A stretch of 27,838 bases of DNA from Bacteroidales bacterium UBA3663. Lineage in GTDB: Bacteria; Bacteroidota; Bacteroidia; Bacteroidales; UBA3663. The stretch lies in contig DFJU01000077.1 in NCBI GenBank assembly GCA_002373755.1, positions 9,093-36,930 on the forward strand. Reading direction: 5' to 3'. Under the pieces are notes generated by a model that had not been told where the DNA came from, searched no databases, and was given only the letters and a program-made list of their open reading frames with translations. The position numbers and the translations under genes are program-made. Below, piece by piece: positions 23,975-27,838 of the stretch. The stretch's first letter is position 1, and the number at the start of each line of letters is the position of its first letter.

Positions 23975-24223
23975 GCGTGCACGGCAAAACTCTCGGTTTT
24001 ACTCTTTTTTTCGACAAGCAGTGCTGACGATTCCAGCCCCGAAAAGCCCCGAACGACGTTCTGCAACCGCCATCATAAAAAATTTCGGCCGACAAGCGCG
24101 CTCCAAAAAGTCCAAAACAAAAGTCGCCCGCACTTGCAGCCTTTCAGAGAATGAGCCGCCGACGTTTGCTCCAGTTTCCCGAAAAAAACAGATAGCCGCT
24201 GTTCATTTTCTGAAAGTTATTTG

Positions 24224-24231
24224 TATCTTTG
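24224..24231 (+). promoter_or_regulatory. Promoter core of the sugar uptake unit
   Basis: TATCTTTG fits TAnnTTTG and lies 56 nt before the epimerase start. The -33 region is poor. The 24000-24220 stretch upstream, between this promoter and the divergent phosphatase promoter, shows no gene. Confidence 0.6.
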
Positions 24232-24286
24232 CGCGCTGAAAAATCCATCTATAATTATACCATACATTATCCAACCTAAAAACAAC

Positions 24287-25525
24287 ATGAAGAATTTAAC
24301 AAAATTTTTCGGACTTGCAGTCATTGCGATGCCGATGGTCAGCAGTTGCTCCCAAAAGGTGGAGCCAGTTCCAACAAAATCGGGTCTTGACCCACAGAAG
24401 TTCGTAGCCGAGATCAACGGCAAGAAGACCGGACTCTACACTCTGACCAACGCCAACGGCATGGAGGTCTGCCTGACCAACTTGGGCGGCCGCATCGTCA
24501 GCATCATGGTTCCGGACCGCAACGGCGAGCTGAAGGATGTCGTGCTCGGCTTCGACAACGTGCTGCAGTACGCCAACATGGACGAGAACGGCAACGTCGG
24601 CCTGGGCAAGACCCCATCGGACTTCGGCGCCTGCATCGGCCGCTACGCCAACCGCATCGGACAAGGCAAGTTCACGCTCGACGGCGTCGAATATGACCTG
24701 CCGAAAAACAACTTCGGCCACTGCCTGCACGGCGGTCCGACCGGATGGCAATATCAGGTTTATGACGCTGAGATGAGCGACGACAGCACATCCGTCACCA
24801 TGAGCATCACTTCGCCCGATGGCGACAACGGCTTCCCTGGCACCGTCAAGGCCAACTGCACATACACGTTGACCGACGACAACGAACTCGTGATTTCGTA
24901 CAACGCCACGACCGACAAGCCAACCATCATCAACATGACGAACCACTCATATTTCAATTTGAGCGGCGATCCGACCAACGCAATTACAGAAGACTCGCTT
25001 GTCATCTTCTCGAAGCAGATGACGCCAGTCGACCAGACCTATATGACAACCGGCGAGATCCGCGACATCGAACCCGGTTCGCCATTCGACTTCCTGCCAA
25101 AGCGCGACGAGGCTCCACACATGTTCCAAGTCGGCGCCCAGATCGATGCAGAAGACGAGCAGATCAAGAACGGCAACGGCTACGACCACAACTGGGTGCT
25201 GCTGCCGACACCTGAAGGCGCAAGCAAACTGGATTTGCCGGCCTGCATCCTGATGAGCCCGAAGAGCGGCATTGTGCTCGTCGTGAAGACAACCGAGCCT
25301 GGCGTACAGTGCTATTCGGGCAACTTCCTCGACGGAACAGCCATCGGCAAGAAGGGCATCGCCTACCAGCAGCGCACCGGCATCTGCCTCGAAACACAGA
25401 AGTATCCAGACACTCCGAACAAGCCTGAATGGCCATCGTGCACGCTCCGTCCGGGTGAGGAATATGAGAGCATTACTGTGTTCCAGTTCATCACCGACAA
25501 CCAGCGTCCTTCAGATAAAAAATAA
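24287..25525 (+). CDS. galM: Aldose 1-epimerase (galactose mutarotase), lipoprotein
   Basis: A 412-residue enzyme that interconverts alpha and beta anomers of galactose or glucose. The start at 24287 (MKNLTKFFGLAVIAMPMVSSCSQ) gives a lipobox ending at Cys21; the upstream open frame lacks a signal. The family core is complete: LTNLGGRIVSIMVPD, FGACIGRYANRIGQGKF, NNFGHCLHGGPTGW with its conserved His, TNHSYFNLSG with the catalytic His, YDHNWVL, and CLETQKYPDTPN with the catalytic Glu. The lipid anchor places it in the periplasm, where mutarotation would prepare sugar for the permeases encoded next. It is 9 nt before the MFS gene, so the two are co-transcribed. The symbol follows the family; the exact sugar is not shown. 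Confidence 0.9.
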   Translation: MKNLTKFFGLAVIAMPMVSSCSQKVEPVPTKSGLDPQKFVAEINGKKTGLYTLTNANGMEVCLTNLGGRIVSIMVPDRNGELKDVVLGFDNVLQYANMDENGNVGLGKTPSDFGACIGRYANRIGQGKFTLDGVEYDLPKNNFGHCLHGGPTGWQYQVYDAEMSDDSTSVTMSITSPDGDNGFPGTVKANCTYTLTDDNELVISYNATTDKPTIINMTNHSYFNLSGDPTNAITEDSLVIFSKQMTPVDQTYMTTGEIRDIEPGSPFDFLPKRDEAPHMFQVGAQIDAEDEQIKNGNGYDHNWVLLPTPEGASKLDLPACILMSPKSGIVLVVKTTEPGVQCYSGNFLDGTAIGKKGIAYQQRTGICLETQKYPDTPNKPEWPSCTLRPGEEYESITVFQFITDNQRPSDKK

Positions 25526-25534
25526 TAGCACACC

Positions 25535-26833
25535 GTGAAAAACCTGAACTGGATAGCGATCGTCACCATGTGGGCAATGCTCTGCATGATTTCGTTCGTC
25601 ACCAACATCGCAGCACCTTTCGGCAACATCTGGTCGGCCCACTACGATTGGGCCGGCATGGCCGGAAACATGATGAACTTCGTGGCCTACCTCTTCATGG
25701 GTATTCCCGCAGGCGCATTGCTCATCCGGTTCGGGTATAAAAGAACCATCCTGATTGCCCTCGGCGTAGGCGCAGCCGGCATGGCAACACAGCTGGCTTC
25801 GGGCTACGTGGGCGACTCGACCCCCGTGGTGGAAATTGCCGGTCAGATGATCTGTCTGAACCTGTTCATCTACCTGTTGGGGGCTTTGATTTGCGGATTC
25901 AGCGTCTGCATACTCAACACGAGCGTCACTCCGATGATCAACCTGCTGGGCGGCGGCGGCAAACGCGGCTACCAGCTCATCCAAGCCGGCGGCACAATCA
26001 ATTCGCTGGTCGGTTCGATGGCTCCGATGGCGGTCGGCTTCCTGATTGGCACGCTCACCGAACGGACAACCATCAGCGAAGTCGCGCCACTGTGTCTGGT
26101 GGCAATGTGCATCTTCATCGCGGCGTTTATCATCGTCTGCTTCATCCGAATCGACGAGCCGCAGGGCGACCTTTCACAGGTTCAGTTCAAGCACTCGCCA
26201 CTCCATTTCCGTCACTTCAGGCTCGGTGCAATCGCCATTTTCTTCTATGTGGGCACCGAAGTCGGAATTCCGAGCGAACTCAACGCATGGATCAGCCATC
26301 TGACCGACTCAGCTGGCAACCCGATCGTTGGTTCGGCAGCAATCGCAGGCTCGTTGGCCGGCATCTATTGGACTCTGATGATGGTCGGCCGATTCCTATC
26401 GACCATAATTTCGAACAGGTTCACCCCACGCACACAGATGATTGCCGCCTGCATCATAGCCATTGTGCTGTTGCTCGTCGCGCAATTCACATCGGACATT
26501 CCGTTCCACATCATGCAGACCGAGATTCCGCTTTCTTGCCTCTTCATTCTGTTGTGCGGATTGTGTACCGCAGTGCTTTGGGCAGCAATTTTCAACCTTG
26601 CGACCGACGGACTCGGCAAATACACGGCGAAGGCATCGGGCATCTTCATGACAATGGTGGTCGGCGGCGGCATCATGCCAATCGTGCAGGAGAATGTGCT
26701 CCGACCGGCAATCGGCTACTCGGCATCGTACATACTCGTAATGGCGATGTTCGGTTATATGCTCTACTACGGAATCTGGGGGTGCAAGAAGGTCAATTTC
26801 GACATTGACACACAGGATGGCATCGGACATTAA
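25535..26833 (+). CDS. MFS sugar permease, fucose/galactose/glucose (FHS)-like
   Basis: A 432-residue inner-membrane permease with about 12 hydrophobic helices. It starts at GTG 25535 (MKNLNWIAIVTMWAMLCM), since the next ATG (25568) would cut into the first helix. Features like those of the FHS/FucP branch are AYLFMGIPAGALLIRFGYKRT after TM2 and the glycine-rich NLLGGGGKRGYQLIQAGGTINSLVGS in the region before TM5. IDEPQGDLSQVQFKHSPLHF is the central cytoplasmic loop. The context (mutarotase directly upstream, sodium symporter downstream) favours galactose or glucose. In Bacteroides an epimerase, an MFS hexose transporter and galactokinase form a similar run. The substrate is inferred. Confidence 0.82.
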   Translation: MKNLNWIAIVTMWAMLCMISFVTNIAAPFGNIWSAHYDWAGMAGNMMNFVAYLFMGIPAGALLIRFGYKRTILIALGVGAAGMATQLASGYVGDSTPVVEIAGQMICLNLFIYLLGALICGFSVCILNTSVTPMINLLGGGGKRGYQLIQAGGTINSLVGSMAPMAVGFLIGTLTERTTISEVAPLCLVAMCIFIAAFIIVCFIRIDEPQGDLSQVQFKHSPLHFRHFRLGAIAIFFYVGTEVGIPSELNAWISHLTDSAGNPIVGSAAIAGSLAGIYWTLMMVGRFLSTIISNRFTPRTQMIAACIIAIVLLLVAQFTSDIPFHIMQTEIPLSCLFILLCGLCTAVLWAAIFNLATDGLGKYTAKASGIFMTMVVGGGIMPIVQENVLRPAIGYSASYILVMAMFGYMLYYGIWGCKKVNFDIDTQDGIGH

Positions 26834-26886
26834 AAACTCGAGAAACACTTAATTTATTTCTATACCAAAAATTACAATCAAAAGAC

Positions 26887-27838
26887 ATGGACAAAATCCT
26901 ATCCGCACTTGGCAGCAACGGTTTTGAGGTCATCGACTACGTTGTTTTTGCCGCCTATATCGTGCTTTTGGTTGGCTTGGGCATGTTCCTGAGCCGTTCC
27001 AAGAAGGGCGAAGAGAAATCATCTACCGACTACTTCCTTGCAGGCAACACATTGACATGGTGGGCCGTCGGTGCATCGCTCATCGCAGCCAACATCTCGG
27101 CTGAGCAGTTCATCGGAATGTCGGGTTCGGCATTCGCTTCCGGCATCGCACAGGCAGCCTACGAGCTCATGGCAGCCGCTACGTTGCTCGTTGTGGGCAA
27201 GTTCCTGCTCCCACTCATGATCGAGAAGAAAATCTTCACCATCCCACAGTTCCTCCGCGAGCGCTACAACTGGGGTGTAGGTTTCGCATTCTCGCTGCTT
27301 TGGCTCTTCCTCTACGTGTTCGTCAACCTGACTTCGGTGGCTTGGCTCGGCGCATTGGCCATACAGCAGATTCTTGGTCTGCCGACCGACATGACCGTGG
27401 TTATTGCAGGCATCGAGATTGATCAGGTCCGTATGGTCATCATCCTGTCGCTCTTCCTCATTGCAGGTATCTATTCAATCTACGGAGGTCTGGCATCAGT
27501 GGCATGGACCGACGTCATGCAGGTTACATTCCTCGTGGGCGGTGGCTTGATTACGGCCTATGCAGCACTCTCCGTCATCGGTTCTGAAATGGGCTTGGGC
27601 GGTGCTATCGATGCACTTGGCCACATCAAGGACTATCTGGCATCTATTCCGGGCGACAAGCACTTCAACCTCGTCGTTACCCGCAACGAAGAGCTTTATC
27701 CCGTCATCAACGGTGTGAGCGATGCTGCTGGCAATGTTGTACAGAAGGAGGATCCATTCTTCACCAACCCTGGCATCGTGCTCATCTTCGGTGCACTTTG
27801 GTTGACCAACCTCGGCTACTGGGGCTTCAACCAGTACA
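26887..27838 (+). CDS. SGLT-type sodium/sugar symporter (3' end outside window)
   Basis: An open frame from the ATG at 26887 (MDKILSALGSNGFEVIDYVV) runs through the window end: 317 codons with no stop. It belongs to the SSS family. After the first helix comes DYFLAGNTLTWWAVGASLI, then AANISAEQFIGMSGSAFASG, the conserved TM1 motif of sodium/glucose and sodium/galactose symporters. Next are IPQFLRERYNWGVG and IYGGLASVAWTDVMQV, both family signatures. Family proteins have about 500-600 residues, so roughly half is missing. It lies 53 nt after the MFS gene with no promoter between them. Having two unrelated sugar permeases in one unit suggests use of both proton and sodium gradients, or different substrates. 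Confidence 0.88.
   Translation, partial: MDKILSALGSNGFEVIDYVVFAAYIVLLVGLGMFLSRSKKGEEKSSTDYFLAGNTLTWWAVGASLIAANISAEQFIGMSGSAFASGIAQAAYELMAAATLLVVGKFLLPLMIEKKIFTIPQFLRERYNWGVGFAFSLLWLFLYVFVNLTSVAWLGALAIQQILGLPTDMTVVIAGIEIDQVRMVIILSLFLIAGIYSIYGGLASVAWTDVMQVTFLVGGGLITAYAALSVIGSEMGLGGAIDALGHIKDYLASIPGDKHFNLVVTRNEELYPVINGVSDAAGNVVQKEDPFFTNPGIVLIFGALWLTNLGYWGFNQY

Noticed and set aside
1..27838. tRNA, rRNA or CRISPR arrays
   Set aside because: No cloverleaf-like or rRNA-like sequence and no regularly spaced direct repeats with spacers were seen by eye on either strand.

Overview
The window comes from the chromosome of a fairly GC-rich member of the Bacteroidales. The signs are TAnnTTTG promoter cores instead of E. 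coli-type -10 boxes, weak Shine-Dalgarno sites, lipoproteins with acidic residues after the lipobox cysteine, a regulator related to hybrid two-component systems, and a GH127 enzyme. The family cannot be fixed from sequence alone.

Layout. (1) 1-1003: 3' end of a large surface protein with a TonB plug-like domain. (2) 1059-6423: a cobalamin (B12) uptake unit. A promoter and cobalamin riboswitch precede a BtuB-type TonB-dependent receptor, a lipoprotein joining a BtuG-like beta-propeller to a second surface domain, and a DUF4465 lipoprotein; a strong terminator ends it. Both intercistronic gaps hold long inverted repeats. (3) 6425-12346: a membrane-anchored AraC-type regulator with a Reg_prop/Y_Y_Y sensor but no kinase or receiver, followed by a secreted GH127 beta-L-arabinofuranosidase. 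The gap between them holds three copies of a ~20-bp element that look like the regulator's operators. (4) 12368-12590: a promoter and a rod-shaped structured RNA, possibly 6S-like. (5) 12662-14437: an AT-rich two-gene insert, a lipoprotein of unknown function and a PD-(D/E)XK nuclease-family protein, followed by two related hairpins. (6) 14730-23811, minus strand: a PHP-type tyrosine phosphatase, a dipeptidyl peptidase IV and an RND efflux system (adaptor, pump, TolC-like channel). (7) 24224-27838: a galactose-type sugar unit with a lipoprotein aldose 1-epimerase, an MFS permease and the 5' part of an SGLT-type sodium/sugar symporter cut by the window end.

Working together. The B12 genes form one riboswitch-controlled operon in which surface lipoproteins probably capture cobalamin and pass it to BtuB. 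The regulator probably senses an arabinose-containing glycan fragment in the periplasm and switches on the GH127 gene. The efflux genes form a standard tripartite pump. The gal unit imports and anomerises hexose; a galactokinase would be expected just beyond the window.

The most unusual points are the kinase-less sensor-regulator with a readable operator array, the propeller fusion and competing hairpins in the B12 operon, the rod RNA beside a foreign nuclease gene pair, and a 9-mer (GCATCGGCC) repeated about twenty times across the host-like DNA but absent from the insert.
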